Shown: one piece after another, positions 14,188 to 21,780 of the stretch | Position numbering within the stretch: the first letter of the stretch is position 1 | How the letters are laid out: every line of letters begins with the position of its first letter | Source: a virus | Length of the DNA: 23,831 nt | Reading direction: 5' to 3' (one strand) | Virus record (IMG/VR): IMGVR_UViG_3300029258_003713 | Coordinates: 1-23,831 of that record | Notes under the pieces: generated by a model | The model's database searches: none | Seen by the model: the letters and a program-made list of their open reading frames with translations, nothing else | What the model was told of the DNA's origin: nothing | Translations under genes and position numbers: made by a program

Positions 14188-14516
14188 GGGGAGTATCGCG
14201 GGGCGTTTGGGACGCCCGCGTACTCCCCCGTAGGGGGAGGGTGTGCTGAGTTCCGCCCTCAGTTCCGCGACCAATCGTTGTAAGTTGCTCATTTGAATCA
14301 TCTTGAATCAGCAAGTGTCGCGGAACTGGGACGCCAACTGAGACGCGTCCCAGTTCCTGTCCAGTTCCGCCGCAGTTCCGGTCTGTAAATGGATCGTATT
14401 CCATTAGTTGTAGCTCTCGCGTCCGGAACTGGCTCCGGAACTCGGTTTTGCCAGTTCCGCGTCCAGTTCCGCAGTAACACATTTATTTGTGTTGACGAAT
14501 TCCGTGTCAGTTCCGG
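14188..14516. other. Iteron and inverted-repeat region: putative replication origin
   Basis: Eleven copies of the 7-8-mer CAGTTCC(G) or its complement start at 14249, 14260, 14320 (rev), 14351, 14362, 14373, 14424 (rev), 14436 (rev), 14452, 14464 and 14508. Neighbours are mostly 11-12 bp apart, one helical turn. Perfect inverted repeats are 14260-14271 with 14317-14328 (12 bp, enclosing an AT-richer tract with TTGAATCA twice) and 14322-14334 with 14345-14357 (13 bp). A bulged hairpin at 14188-14228 and a 7-bp one at 14223-14239 precede them. The array runs into the 3' end of the PrimPol gene. Iterons beside a replication gene suggest an origin or initiator binding site; this is inference. Confidence 0.55.
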
Positions 14517-16533
14517 CCATCGCGTTGCGAATCTGGCGAACGTATCGCTCTGAGATTCCCACCTGCTGGGCGACCTCCTGAACGCTGACCTCGGGGTCGT
14601 GGTCCAGCAGCGCCGCGGTCCACAGCGCCTTGTCACCGTTCATGCCGGGACGGTTCTTGACGTATCGCATGTACGCGCCGACGCGAATCTTGGCGACCAG
14701 GCCGCGCTCGATGGCCAGTTCCAGCATCTCGTCGGCCTTGCGTTCGGACAGGCCGAACCGCTGGCCGGCCTCGTACCGCACTGAGTTCTTGGAGCTCGGG
14801 TCATTGACGGCGACGGATTGGGCGACGAAGTCTTCCAGTGCGACGTCCCTACGCCTGGCCTTCGGCTTGGCTGCGCCCAGCAGGGCCGAGGTATCCACCT
14901 CGTCGACGGGCGTGAACAGCGGCCAGTTCCAGACCAGGGCCTGCGGGCCCATGGGCGGCCAGCTCCGGACGGCGGATTCCAGCACGACGATGCCCTCGGC
15001 CTGGTGCGGACGGAGGATCAGGTGGGTATCGGCCGCGCGGGACTGGCTGCCGGCGCCCGCCCCGACGTCGGTGACGGCTTTACTGGCCTGGTTGCCCTTG
15101 CTGGCGTGGTGGATCAGGACGAAGGCGCACTGCATCTGCGCGGCGTAGTGATCGATCTGGTTGTACAGATTGGCCATCGCCCCGTTGTCGTTCTCGTCGG
15201 TGCCCAGAGGCAACGTGCGGTAGAAGGCGTCGACGATGACGATCTTGTACTGGCCGGCATCGACACGACGGAACATGCTGCCCATCGAGTACAGGTCGCG
15301 GAGCTTCCCGCGAAGGCTGATCAGGTCGATGTTCCTGCTGTACAGATGGTGCGGCATGCCCATGGCCTTGCTGACCACCCCGTAGCGATAGGTGATGTTG
15401 CATGCGTGCAGTTCGTTGTCGATGTGGAGCACCCGGCCCTGTTCGACGGCCAGGCCCAGCCAGTCGAGGCCCGATGCCACGGAGATCCCCAGCGAGGAGG
15501 CCAGCCATGACTTGCCCATCTTCGGGCTGGCGATGATGTTCATCGTCTCGCCTTCGCGAAGCAGGCCATGGACCACCGGCCGGTTCAGGCCGGTGAAGCT
15601 GTCCATGAGCTCGTGGAGCCGCTGGATCGGAGGGCCGTCGTCCGGGTCCTCCGGCGGCTCCGTGCCACAGGCCTGCACAATGGCCGAGATGTCGACGTCC
15701 GTACCACCGTCGGGGCCGAACATCTGGTCGTAGTGGTTCTCGACAAGCGCGACGGAGACCGAATCGGGCTCGTACCTCGCCACGCTGGCGGCGATGGCCT
15801 CGACTTCGCGATCGGCCAGGGGCGGGTTGCACCGGGCGAGGTTGGTGGCCTGCAGCGCCGCGTGGATTTCGTCCTGGGACATGCCCATTCGGCGCATCCC
15901 GCCGGCCAGGGAGGCCAGAGTGCTATTGCGCTGGCCCGAGGGGATCAGGTTGGCGTCCGTGGGCCGCGACGTTCGCCCGTGTGGCGTTTTCTCGCCGGGG
16001 GCGCGTATCAGGGCCAGTAGCCACTCGGGGCACGCAGCGGGGCGAACGTCGGCGATATCGCTGGATATCTCCCAGGTGTAGGCCTTGCCGTTGGGATGGA
16101 TGCTGGGCGGCAGGACGACATATCCACCGTCGCCCTTGATGTCGATGCCCGGGGCGACCTCGCCCTGGCTGCACGGAACATGTCCGCCGGGGTGGGCGAT
16201 GAAGATGTGCCGCCCGCCACCGCCAGTCAGGACCTCGGCCGTCTCGGGCAGCGGTCCGTGTTTGGCCTCGAGGTCGGTCAGGCTCTCGTCCCCGCCGTGG
16301 CAGGGATCAACGTCGACGACGAACAACCCGCTGGCCTTGCCCGTGGCCATGGCGACGTTCGCCCGCGGGTTCTGGGTCCACCAGGCGCGAATAGTGGCCT
16401 TGTCGGTGGTCGCATCATGGAAACCGTTGGCGCACGCAGGCTTCTTGCGCCCTGGCTCGCATGGAAAGACGGCGATGTCCATGCCCGCGTAGCCGAGGGC
16501 GGCATCAAGGAATATGTTGACGGTGTCAGACAT
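14404..16533 (-). CDS. PrimPol primase-polymerase fused to RepA-like ATPase helicase
   Basis: The 709-aa protein starts replication. Residues 1-180 are an archaeo-eukaryotic-type primase-polymerase: VVDVD metal ligands (D74, D76), GGGGRHIF with H109, then a GIDIKGDGGYVV segment (D131). Residues 197-254 fit a PriCT_1 helix bundle (SGQRNSTLASLAGGM...). Residues 325-560 are an AAA/RecA-like helicase: Walker A IASPKMGKS with K341, Walker B KIVIVDAF, and LIHHASKGN with a GAGAGSQSRAAD sensor. Near 655-680 is an HTH (VQEVAQQVGISERYVRQI). The last 30 residues are encoded by the iteron repeats and are low complexity. The ribosome site is weak (AGGGCC). It is likely the replicase acting at the adjacent array. 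Confidence 0.92.
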   Translation of the reverse strand: MSDTVNIFLDAALGYAGMDIAVFPCEPGRKKPACANGFHDATTDKATIRAWWTQNPRANVAMATGKASGLFVVDVDPCHGGDESLTDLEAKHGPLPETAEVLTGGGGRHIFIAHPGGHVPCSQGEVAPGIDIKGDGGYVVLPPSIHPNGKAYTWEISSDIADVRPAACPEWLLALIRAPGEKTPHGRTSRPTDANLIPSGQRNSTLASLAGGMRRMGMSQDEIHAALQATNLARCNPPLADREVEAIAASVARYEPDSVSVALVENHYDQMFGPDGGTDVDISAIVQACGTEPPEDPDDGPPIQRLHELMDSFTGLNRPVVHGLLREGETMNIIASPKMGKSWLASSLGISVASGLDWLGLAVEQGRVLHIDNELHACNITYRYGVVSKAMGMPHHLYSRNIDLISLRGKLRDLYSMGSMFRRVDAGQYKIVIVDAFYRTLPLGTDENDNGAMANLYNQIDHYAAQMQCAFVLIHHASKGNQASKAVTDVGAGAGSQSRAADTHLILRPHQAEGIVVLESAVRSWPPMGPQALVWNWPLFTPVDEVDTSALLGAAKPKARRRDVALEDFVAQSVAVNDPSSKNSVRYEAGQRFGLSERKADEMLELAIERGLVAKIRVGAYMRYVKNRPGMNGDKALWTAALLDHDPEVSVQEVAQQVGISERYVRQIRNAMAGTDTEFVNTNKCVTAELDAELAKPSSGASSGRESYN

Positions 16534-16548
16534 TGCTGGCCCTGTACG

Positions 16549-18264
16549 TCAAAACGGAATGTTGTCACCGGCCCACGTGTAGTCGCCGGGGCCCGGGTCG
16601 TGTTCGTCCCCACCGTCCAGCAACGGAGCGATCGGACCGATCTGGTAATCGATGATGCGGTCATACTTCTCGCCGGCGATGCTGCGAACGGTGATGGCTC
16701 TGGTTTCGGCCAGGGCGCCGGCCTCGGCGAGGTCCACGGCCTGCTCGGCCGTCTCGGGCAACGCCTCATTCGACCGGGCGCGCCACCAGGCCTCGAACTT
16801 CGCCCGGGCATAGCCGGTGTGCTCAGGGCAGACCCATTCGGAGTGGTACTCGTCAAAGCCGACGCGATACTCGACGCGCATGGTCCGGGGATGATCCTCC
16901 GGTGCGCCCCGCTTATGGTGGACGGAGTAGTAGACGTCGCTTACGTCATGCTCGGTGTCCGTGACCTGGCCGCTGAGGATGCCGGCGCTACTGGCCCGGG
17001 CGTCGTGGGTTTCCTTCTCCGGCGGCGGGAACTCGTATCCACACTCCGGGCACGTGGCATAGGCCGCGTGGATTAGTGCCTGGCACTCGGGGCATTCCTT
17101 GGCCGGGGCCTCGCCGCCGGACGCACCCGGCGTCTTGATTTGCAGATCGTCGACGGGCCCGTGACGGAGGATGTTCCCGCCGTAGTCCAGGACGAGGCAG
17201 TCGGCCTTGCCTGGATGCAGCCGGAAGCCCCGACCGACCATCTGGTAGAAGAGCCCCGGGGAGTTGGTCGGCCGAAGCAGGACCACGCAGTCGATGTTGG
17301 GCGCGTCGAAGCCGGTGGTCAGGACGTTGACGTTGGCCAGGTACTTCAGGTCGCCCGACTTGAAGCGGTGCAGCGTGCCCTCGCGCTCGAGGCCGGGCGT
17401 CTCGCCGCAGACAAAGCCGCACTCCTGGCCTGAGATCCGCCTCATGTTGCCAGCGACGTGTTTGCCGTGCTGGACGCCGCTGGTGAAGACCAGCACACTG
17501 CCGCGGTCCCGTGTCAGCTCGATGATCTCTTCACAAGCCGACTGGACGAGCGTGTACTGGTCCATGGCCGCCTCCACCTCCGACGCGATGAACTCCCCGC
17601 CGCGAACATGCAGGCCGTTCAGATTGGCCTTGCTCTTACCGGCACGGCTCTTGAGCGGGCAGAGGTAGCCCTGGGTGATCAGCTCCTTGACGCCGATCTC
17701 GTAGCAGACGTGGTTGAGCAAGTTCTCGGGTCCGCAGATCATGCCTGTCGCCATGCGGTACGGTGTGGCGGTCAGGCCGATCAGGCGGACGTTCGGATTG
17801 ACAACCTTCGCGTCGGCCAGGAACGTGCGGTACATGCCCTCCCCATCGGGAGGGAGCATATGCGATTCGTCCAGAAGGATCAGGTCGAACGCGTCCAGCT
17901 CGGCGGCTCGCTTGTAGACACTCTGTATCCCAGCCACGGTGATCGGCTTGTTCGTGTCCCGGGTCTTCAGACCTGCCGAGTAGACCCCGATCTGCATCCA
18001 GAGGTCCGGGGCCATGACGTGCAGCTTCTCGACGGCCTGCTCGAGCAGTTCCTTGACGTGGGCCAGGATCAGCACTCGCCCGTCCCACTTGGCCACGGCG
18101 TCGCGACAGATCGTGGCCATCACGGGGGTCTTGCCCCCGGCCGTGGGGATCACCACGCACGGGTTGTCGTCCCGACAGCGCAAGTGGTCGTAGACGGCGT
18201 TGACCGCCTCGACCTGGTACGGCCGCAGTACGATCGGCTGGGACTCTGCCGTGGCCGTCGTCAC
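16549..18264 (-). CDS. DEAD/DEAH-box SF2 helicase with zinc finger
   Basis: GTG 18264 has GGAGG seven bases upstream and overlaps the stop of the preceding gene (GTGA), giving 571 aa. SF2 motifs in order: Q-like LRPYQVEAVNAV (13-24), motif I PTAGGKT (40-46), motif II LDESH (131-135), motif III LTATPYR, motif V TGFDAPNID and motif VI QMVGRGFRLH. A CPEC-x10-CPEC zinc ribbon follows near residue 365, then a C-terminal domain with a VRSIAGEKYDRI strand and the ending WAGDNIPF. This architecture resembles phage UvsW/RadD-like helicases used in replication restart or recombination. It is transcribed after the phosphoesterase and before PrimPol. Confidence 0.9.
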   Translation of the reverse strand: MTTATAESQPIVLRPYQVEAVNAVYDHLRCRDDNPCVVIPTAGGKTPVMATICRDAVAKWDGRVLILAHVKELLEQAVEKLHVMAPDLWMQIGVYSAGLKTRDTNKPITVAGIQSVYKRAAELDAFDLILLDESHMLPPDGEGMYRTFLADAKVVNPNVRLIGLTATPYRMATGMICGPENLLNHVCYEIGVKELITQGYLCPLKSRAGKSKANLNGLHVRGGEFIASEVEAAMDQYTLVQSACEEIIELTRDRGSVLVFTSGVQHGKHVAGNMRRISGQECGFVCGETPGLEREGTLHRFKSGDLKYLANVNVLTTGFDAPNIDCVVLLRPTNSPGLFYQMVGRGFRLHPGKADCLVLDYGGNILRHGPVDDLQIKTPGASGGEAPAKECPECQALIHAAYATCPECGYEFPPPEKETHDARASSAGILSGQVTDTEHDVSDVYYSVHHKRGAPEDHPRTMRVEYRVGFDEYHSEWVCPEHTGYARAKFEAWWRARSNEALPETAEQAVDLAEAGALAETRAITVRSIAGEKYDRIIDYQIGPIAPLLDGGDEHDPGPGDYTWAGDNIPF

Positions 18265-19034
18265 GCAACCACCTCCGTTCCGTCGGGGAGGATGCAGCGG
18301 CCGTCCATGATCGGGATCGTGTACAAGGTGTCGCTGCGCCGACCGAGGTAGCCCAGGATGAAGGCGTTGACCCACTCGACGGGCCTGCCGGTGCCGTACA
18401 GCGGGATCGGCTTGCACAGACACCCGGCGCTTCGGGCCTGGATGATCCTCGCCGGCGACCAGATGTTCTGGATGATGCTCGTGTCGGCCCTGTGCGTGTG
18501 CCCGTGGATGACGCTCTTGCCCTGGCTGATCTGGAGGTGGTTCTTCGTCGCGTGCTTCGCGTAGGACCAGCCGTGCACGGCGATGATGCGCGAATTGACG
18601 GCGTAATGCGGGTACTTGCCCGACGTCGTGCCGTAGCGGACGTAGGTGCATCGCTTGCGGCCCCGCATCAGTTGAATGCGCGGTGCCAGCATCGAATACG
18701 CGCCCCTGCCCTCAGCCGTCGCCGCTGCCCAGCGGTCCAGCCGGTACTCATGGTTGCCTTCCACCATCACCAGCCGGTCACACGCCTTCTGAAGGCGATC
18801 CAGCAGCGCACCGGCAGTATCCAGATCGGCCTCGTAGTCCGTTTCCGGCATGCCATAGGTCGGCGGGTGCGTCGAGAACTGTCCGCAATCGAGCAGATCA
18901 CCCAGGCAGACGATGAGGTCAGGCCGAAGGCGCTCTGCGGCGAGGCAGAACACCTCCAGCGCCGCGACGTTCTGATGGGGCGCGTGCACGTCGCCGAAGG
19001 CGAGCATCGTTTTGCTGCCGGTCCTGGCCATCAT
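18261..19034 (-). CDS. Calcineurin-like metallophosphoesterase
   Basis: ATG 19034 overlaps the previous stop (ATGA) and follows GGGGGA, so the longer upstream frame is not used (257 aa). All family motifs are present: GDVHAPH at 14-20, GDLLD at 45-49, GNHE at 93-96, VHGW at about 153-156, and HGHTH at 177-181. The enzyme uses two metal ions to cleave phosphoesters. In phage replication blocks such proteins may act as SbcD-like nucleases or phosphatases, but no SbcC partner is visible, so the substrate is unknown. It lies between a DUF4406/DUF6378 gene and the SF2 helicase. Confidence 0.88.
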   Translation of the reverse strand: MMARTGSKTMLAFGDVHAPHQNVAALEVFCLAAERLRPDLIVCLGDLLDCGQFSTHPPTYGMPETDYEADLDTAGALLDRLQKACDRLVMVEGNHEYRLDRWAAATAEGRGAYSMLAPRIQLMRGRKRCTYVRYGTTSGKYPHYAVNSRIIAVHGWSYAKHATKNHLQISQGKSVIHGHTHRADTSIIQNIWSPARIIQARSAGCLCKPIPLYGTGRPVEWVNAFILGYLGRRSDTLYTIPIMDGRCILPDGTEVVA

Positions 19035-19699
19035 TCGTCCCCCGCGACCATTCCGGCCGTTCGCGCGTAGCCCGCGATGTCTACCAGGTTGTCCCTCTTG
19101 TGATGATGCGATTGACGGGCCAATTTGACTGCGATTACGCATAGGGGCACGTCCATCGCCGTGACCACAGCACCATCGCGCAGTTTGCCGGCCAGGATGC
19201 CCGTCCACATCAGTGCCGTTCGGGCGAAGTCATCGGCCGGATGGCCATAGTCCTTCTGCCGGTCCGTGCTGGTAATGCGCTGAGCCTCGGCCAGGATCGA
19301 TTCGCTCGGGTCGGCGGTCACCAGCCGCAATCGGTGGAGACCGACTGTCGGTACCGGCGCTTCGGTCACCGGCCCAAGCGTCTCGGCGTCGAGGATCTCC
19401 ATCCCGAACTCACGAGCCAGCAGGTACTCCAGCTTGGCCCCGCACGATTCCTCCCACCCGGGCAGCAGGGCGATGGCGTCGCAGTCGACCAGCAGGGCAA
19501 CGTCGGCGCGCAGGTACATTTCGCGGGGCAGGTCTGTGCGTCCGTCAAAGTTCTCGGCCGGATTGGCTACCACCCAACCGGCCGCCCTGAATCGCTCGGC
19601 CGCTGCGTGGAAGGCCGGATAGTTCGAGCCTGCCGCCCCGGACGCGAGGGCGCCGCCGTGTGAGAAGGAGGTCGATCTGGCTGTCGTCGAGGTAGACAC
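19031..19699 (-). CDS. DUF4406 and DUF6378 nucleotide-related phage protein, start uncertain
   Basis: The C-terminal 100 residues (SESILAEAQRITSTDRQKDYGHPADDF in part, then VVTAMDVPLCVIAVKLARQ and LVDIAGYARTAG) match DUF6378. The preceding region (YPAFHAAAERFRAAGWVVANPAE, REMYLRADVALLVDCDAIALLPG, GAKLEYLLAREFG) matches DUF4406, a nucleoside 2-deoxyribosyltransferase-like fold. Its usual initial strand and start are missing: the frame remains open upstream into RusA, and only a GTG at 19699 without a Shine-Dalgarno is available, so the start is approximate. Either the gene overlaps RusA by over 150 bases or an indel fused two genes. Nucleotide metabolism is a family-based guess. Confidence 0.6.
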   Translation of the reverse strand: MSTSTTARSTSFSHGGALASGAAGSNYPAFHAAAERFRAAGWVVANPAENFDGRTDLPREMYLRADVALLVDCDAIALLPGWEESCGAKLEYLLAREFGMEILDAETLGPVTEAPVPTVGLHRLRLVTADPSESILAEAQRITSTDRQKDYGHPADDFARTALMWTGILAGKLRDGAVVTAMDVPLCVIAVKLARQSHHHKRDNLVDIAGYARTAGMVAGDE

Positions 19700-19949
19700 C
19701 CGCGTGCTCGAGCGCGTCGAGTACCGGCTTGGCGATGTTGTCCAGGTCGCGCCGCCGCCGATCCGGCGGGAAGGCGTCCATCGCCAAGGCAATGCGCCCG
19801 CCAGCGGGGGGCTTGCGGGCCCCGCCGCCGCCCAGGAGGGCACAGACATTCCTGCGGAACGTCCGGCCCTCCCGGCTGATCAGCGTGCGAGGCCCCACCC
19901 GGCGCCAGTAGTGGTTGATGCTCGGGGGCCAGGGCAAAGCAAGCTTCAC
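19545..19949 (-). CDS. rusA: RusA-type Holliday junction resolvase
   Basis: GTG 19949 has AGGAGG upstream. The beginning LALPWPPSINHYWRR is the standard RusA N-terminus. The catalytic cluster is RRRDLDNIAKPVLDALEHAGVYLDDSQID in part, where the two Asp of DLDN, the Lys and the DD of LDDSQ correspond to the Asp/Lys residues that bind magnesium and cut four-way junctions. The family normally ends soon after an RGGRLEL-like strand, near 19630. Here the frame runs on about 30 more residues to 19545, overlapping the DUF4406 frame. RusA resolves recombination intermediates before packaging. It overlaps the upstream gene by four bases. Confidence 0.85.
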   Translation of the reverse strand: MKLALPWPPSINHYWRRVGPRTLISREGRTFRRNVCALLGGGGARKPPAGGRIALAMDAFPPDRRRRDLDNIAKPVLDALEHAGVYLDDSQIDLLLTRRRPRVRGGRLELSGLPRSGRAIQGGRLGGSQSGREL

Positions 19950-20239
19950 CGGCCGTCCTCCTTCCGAGAAGTGTGCAGCGGGATGCTGATGGTCCCGGTT
20001 GCCACCGCCCCGCAGATCTCCTCGGTCGGCTCGAGCGTGTCGGCATCAATCACGTCCACGACGAACCGGCCGGAGACCAGCAAGCACCGGACGACGATTG
20101 GCTCCCTGGCGTCCGGTTCGTCGGTCGCGACTTCGATTCGCAACCAGCCGTTCGCCTCGCGCGCTATGCGGAACTTGGCGGCTACAGGCTCTCCGCGTTC
20201 GTCCCGCTTGTAGAGGTCGTACATCGTGCCGTGATTCAT
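19946..20239 (-). CDS. Hypothetical beta-rich phage protein (97 aa)
   Basis: ATG 20239 has a weak AGAGG site and the stop overlaps RusA by four bases. The product has strands WLRIEVATDEP, PIVVRCLLVSGRFVVDVIDAD and GTISIPLHTS, and little helix. No motif is recognised. Location between SSB-like and RusA genes suggests a replication or recombination accessory, but nothing in the sequence proves it. Confidence 0.55.
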   Translation of the reverse strand: MNHGTMYDLYKRDERGEPVAAKFRIAREANGWLRIEVATDEPDAREPIVVRCLLVSGRFVVDVIDADTLEPTEEICGAVATGTISIPLHTSRKEDGR

Positions 20240-20242
20240 GGC

Positions 20243-20704
20243 TCAGCCTCTCTTCCACGGGGGGGTGTTGTCGGCAGCCGGAGCCTGCTGAGGCTGGCCG
20301 GCAGCGGCGGACTTGGGCTCGTAGCCCTTGATCTCGTTGGTCAGCTCATCGTTGTCGGTGCGCTTCTTCAGCTTGACGGTGACCAGCAGAGGGATGTTGT
20401 GCAGGTCGACGCTGTCCTTGGGCTGCATCACGCCGACCGCCCGGCAGATGGCCGACAGCTCGGCCCTGGCCATTTTGACCGCCGTGGCGTTGGGGTTGTT
20501 CAGGTTCAGCCGGGCCCAGAGAAGACGGCCTTTGTGCTCCCCCTCCAGGATCGTGAACGTCAGCTCGAGGAAGCTGCCCGCCCCGGACTTGGTCTTCTTC
20601 ATCTCGCTGGCGGTGACGGCCGCGAGATACCGGCCCGCCGGGATGGGCTCGAACGGGGTGGTGGGTTCGACTTCGTGTGCGTTGAAGTTTCCGAGGTCAG
20701 CCAT
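20243..20704 (-). CDS. DUF669 single-stranded-DNA-binding-like protein
   Basis: The 153-aa product has the DUF669 layout: PFEPIPAGRYLAAVTASEMKK near the N-terminus, then FLELTFTILEGEHKGRLLWARLNL, and a helix AVKMARAELSAICRAVGV. It ends with a Gln/Pro/Ala-rich disordered tail finishing in NTPPWKRG. A tail with PPW near the C-terminus resembles the acidic or PW tip by which SSB recruits partners, though here it is basic. GGAAAGGA precedes ATG 20704. The gene lies directly downstream of a Sak4-like ATPase, and such pairs are frequent in phage recombination modules. SSB function is family-based. Confidence 0.75.
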   Translation of the reverse strand: MADLGNFNAHEVEPTTPFEPIPAGRYLAAVTASEMKKTKSGAGSFLELTFTILEGEHKGRLLWARLNLNNPNATAVKMARAELSAICRAVGVMQPKDSVDLHNIPLLVTVKLKKRTDNDELTNEIKGYEPKSAAAGQPQQAPAADNTPPWKRG

Positions 20705-21443
20705 TGGTGGTGTCCTTTCCGTCGTTGGGGGTCTGGGTCATTGCGGTCATGAGGGCCGACCAACTCAGAGGCAGTTCGGCCGGAAGGCTGTAGCGGTTCT
20801 TCGCCAGGATCACGTTGGTGCCCTCGGTCAGCAGCAGACGCTGGCCGTCTTGGCGATGGGCGTACAGCACGCAGTCGGCCCACTCGATGAAGGGCGGGGC
20901 GATCCAGTGAGGGAGGTCCGGCGAGGCCAGTCGCACGTCGTAGCCCTCGGGCGTGGTCATCTTCGTGTTGGCCGCGTGGGCCAGGAGGATGATGGCCGCG
21001 CCGGTCTCGGCCACGGCGTTGAGCATCGGCAGAAGGTCGCGGTAGACGATGTTCTGCACGACCTCGCGGCCCTTGTAGTAGCCGCCGTGGGCGGTGCCCA
21101 GCGTGTTGGTCAGATCGGCACCGGCCTTGGGATCGAGGTCGTGCACGACGTGCTCGACGATCCGCTGGACCATCCAGTCGATGGTGTCGATGGCCAGGGC
21201 CGGAGGGGCATCGGCCTTATCCAGGGCCGCCAGCTCGACCAGCCACTTGCGCATCTGCGGCCACGACTGAAGATAGGGCGTGCGGGTCAGGCCGGGCACG
21301 GCACCGGCACCGTTCTCGCAGTCCAGCAGGACGGCGTTGGCCGAGGCGCCGAAGGTGGTTTTTCCGACCCCTGCTTGGCCGAAGACGATCATCTTCGGCG
21401 GCGCTGGTGTTGTTCTCGTGATCAGTGAGTTCATCAGAGTCAT
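20697..21443 (-). CDS. Sak4-like RecA-fold ATPase (AAA_24), recombination
   Basis: ATG 21443 follows AGGAGAC and gives 248 aa; the 13 upstream codons of the open frame lack a site. The Walker A is FGQAGVGKTTFG (residues 21-32), followed by AVLLDCENGAG and the Walker B-like ALAIDTIDWM. Then come a VVQNIVYRDLLPML segment, AIILLAHA and a final ILAKNRYSLP with LSWSALMTA. This pattern is that of AAA_24/Sak4 ATPases, which help anneal single strands in phage recombination together with SSB. Its stop overlaps the SSB-like gene start by eight bases. Assignment to Sak4 rather than other AAA_24 proteins is moderately sure. Confidence 0.8.
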   Translation of the reverse strand: MTLMNSLITRTTPAPPKMIVFGQAGVGKTTFGASANAVLLDCENGAGAVPGLTRTPYLQSWPQMRKWLVELAALDKADAPPALAIDTIDWMVQRIVEHVVHDLDPKAGADLTNTLGTAHGGYYKGREVVQNIVYRDLLPMLNAVAETGAAIILLAHAANTKMTTPEGYDVRLASPDLPHWIAPPFIEWADCVLYAHRQDGQRLLLTEGTNVILAKNRYSLPAELPLSWSALMTAMTQTPNDGKDTTNG

Positions 21444-21483
21444 GGTTGTCTCCTGTGCTGTGGTTGCTTGATTGCGATTCATT

Positions 21484-21550
21484 GCCTGCCTGGTCGCGCC
21501 TGAGCGTGCCTAGCATCGCCTTGCACCGACTAGCCTGCTGTTCCATGCCT
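21484..21550. repeat. Helically phased GCCT array
   Basis: GCCT occurs at 21484, 21488, 21498, 21508, 21518, 21533 and 21547. Four copies are spaced by exactly 10 bp. It lies 40-110 bp upstream of the ATPase start and could be a protein-binding array or a chance run in GC-rich DNA. Confidence 0.3.
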
Positions 21551-21578
21551 CGTTATGCCGCGTGCCACTTCGCGGCAA

Positions 21579-21642
21579 TGGCAGGTGCGGGAGTCGAACC
21601 CACGTCCCGAGGCTTATGAGGCCCCGGCAGCCCGGCCCTGCC
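21579..21642 (-). tRNA. tRNA-Met(CAU)-like sequence lacking a normal D-arm
   Basis: On the minus strand 21625-21579 is a complete 3' tRNA half: anticodon arm GGGGC-CTCATAA-GCCTC (anticodon CAU), a 5-base variable loop GGGAC, T-arm GTGGG-TTCGACT-CCCGC, acceptor strand ACCTGCC and discriminator A. The 5' partner GGCAGGG (21642-21636) pairs at six of seven positions, but only ten bases instead of a D-arm lie between it and the anticodon stem. No CCA is encoded. The 5' half is also explained by a 9-bp hairpin (21622-21646). It may be a degenerate tRNA, or the attachment-site copy of a tRNA 3' end. Confidence 0.45.
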
Positions 21643-21646
21643 GGGG
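21622..21646. repeat. Perfect 9-bp hairpin next to the tRNA-like sequence
   Basis: CCCCGGCAG (21622-21630) and CTGCCGGGG (21638-21646) form a perfect stem with a 7-base GC loop. It overlaps the anticodon stem of the tRNA-like sequence, so the two foldings compete. Confidence 0.45.
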
Positions 21647-21730
21647 GCGCCGGGCGGCGGCAGGGAGTCGGGCTTCACTGTCAGGGGTTAAGTCCACTCC
21701 GGCCACATGGCCCGCCCGGGCGCTGGTCGG

Positions 21731-21757
21731 CTATGCGATGTCCATCGTTGCGCTCAT
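21731..21757 (-). CDS. 8-codon mini-ORF after promoter copy 2 (leader peptide or gene remnant)
   Basis: ATG 21757 encodes MSATMDIA then TAG. A CGGAGAC site lies six bases upstream, and the ATG is exactly 46 nt after the first T of the TAAGTAA element in copy 2, the same geometry as in copy 1. It might be a leader peptide or the remnant of a deleted gene. Translation is not shown. Confidence 0.35.
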   Translation of the reverse strand: MSATMDIA

Positions 21758-21780
21758 GCTGGCGTCTCCGAGCAGCTTGC

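Noticed and set aside
14135-14482. 115-aa minus-strand frame across the iteron region
   Set aside because: It is composed of the repeats and overlaps the PrimPol 3' end; no ribosome site or motif.
14249-14516. CRISPR array
   Set aside because: Repeats are 7-9 bp in both orientations without regular spacers and no cas gene is near.
21579-21642. tmRNA 3' end
   Set aside because: The T-arm resembles tmRNA, but a perfect CAU anticodon arm with a 5-base variable loop directly precedes it, which fits a tRNA.
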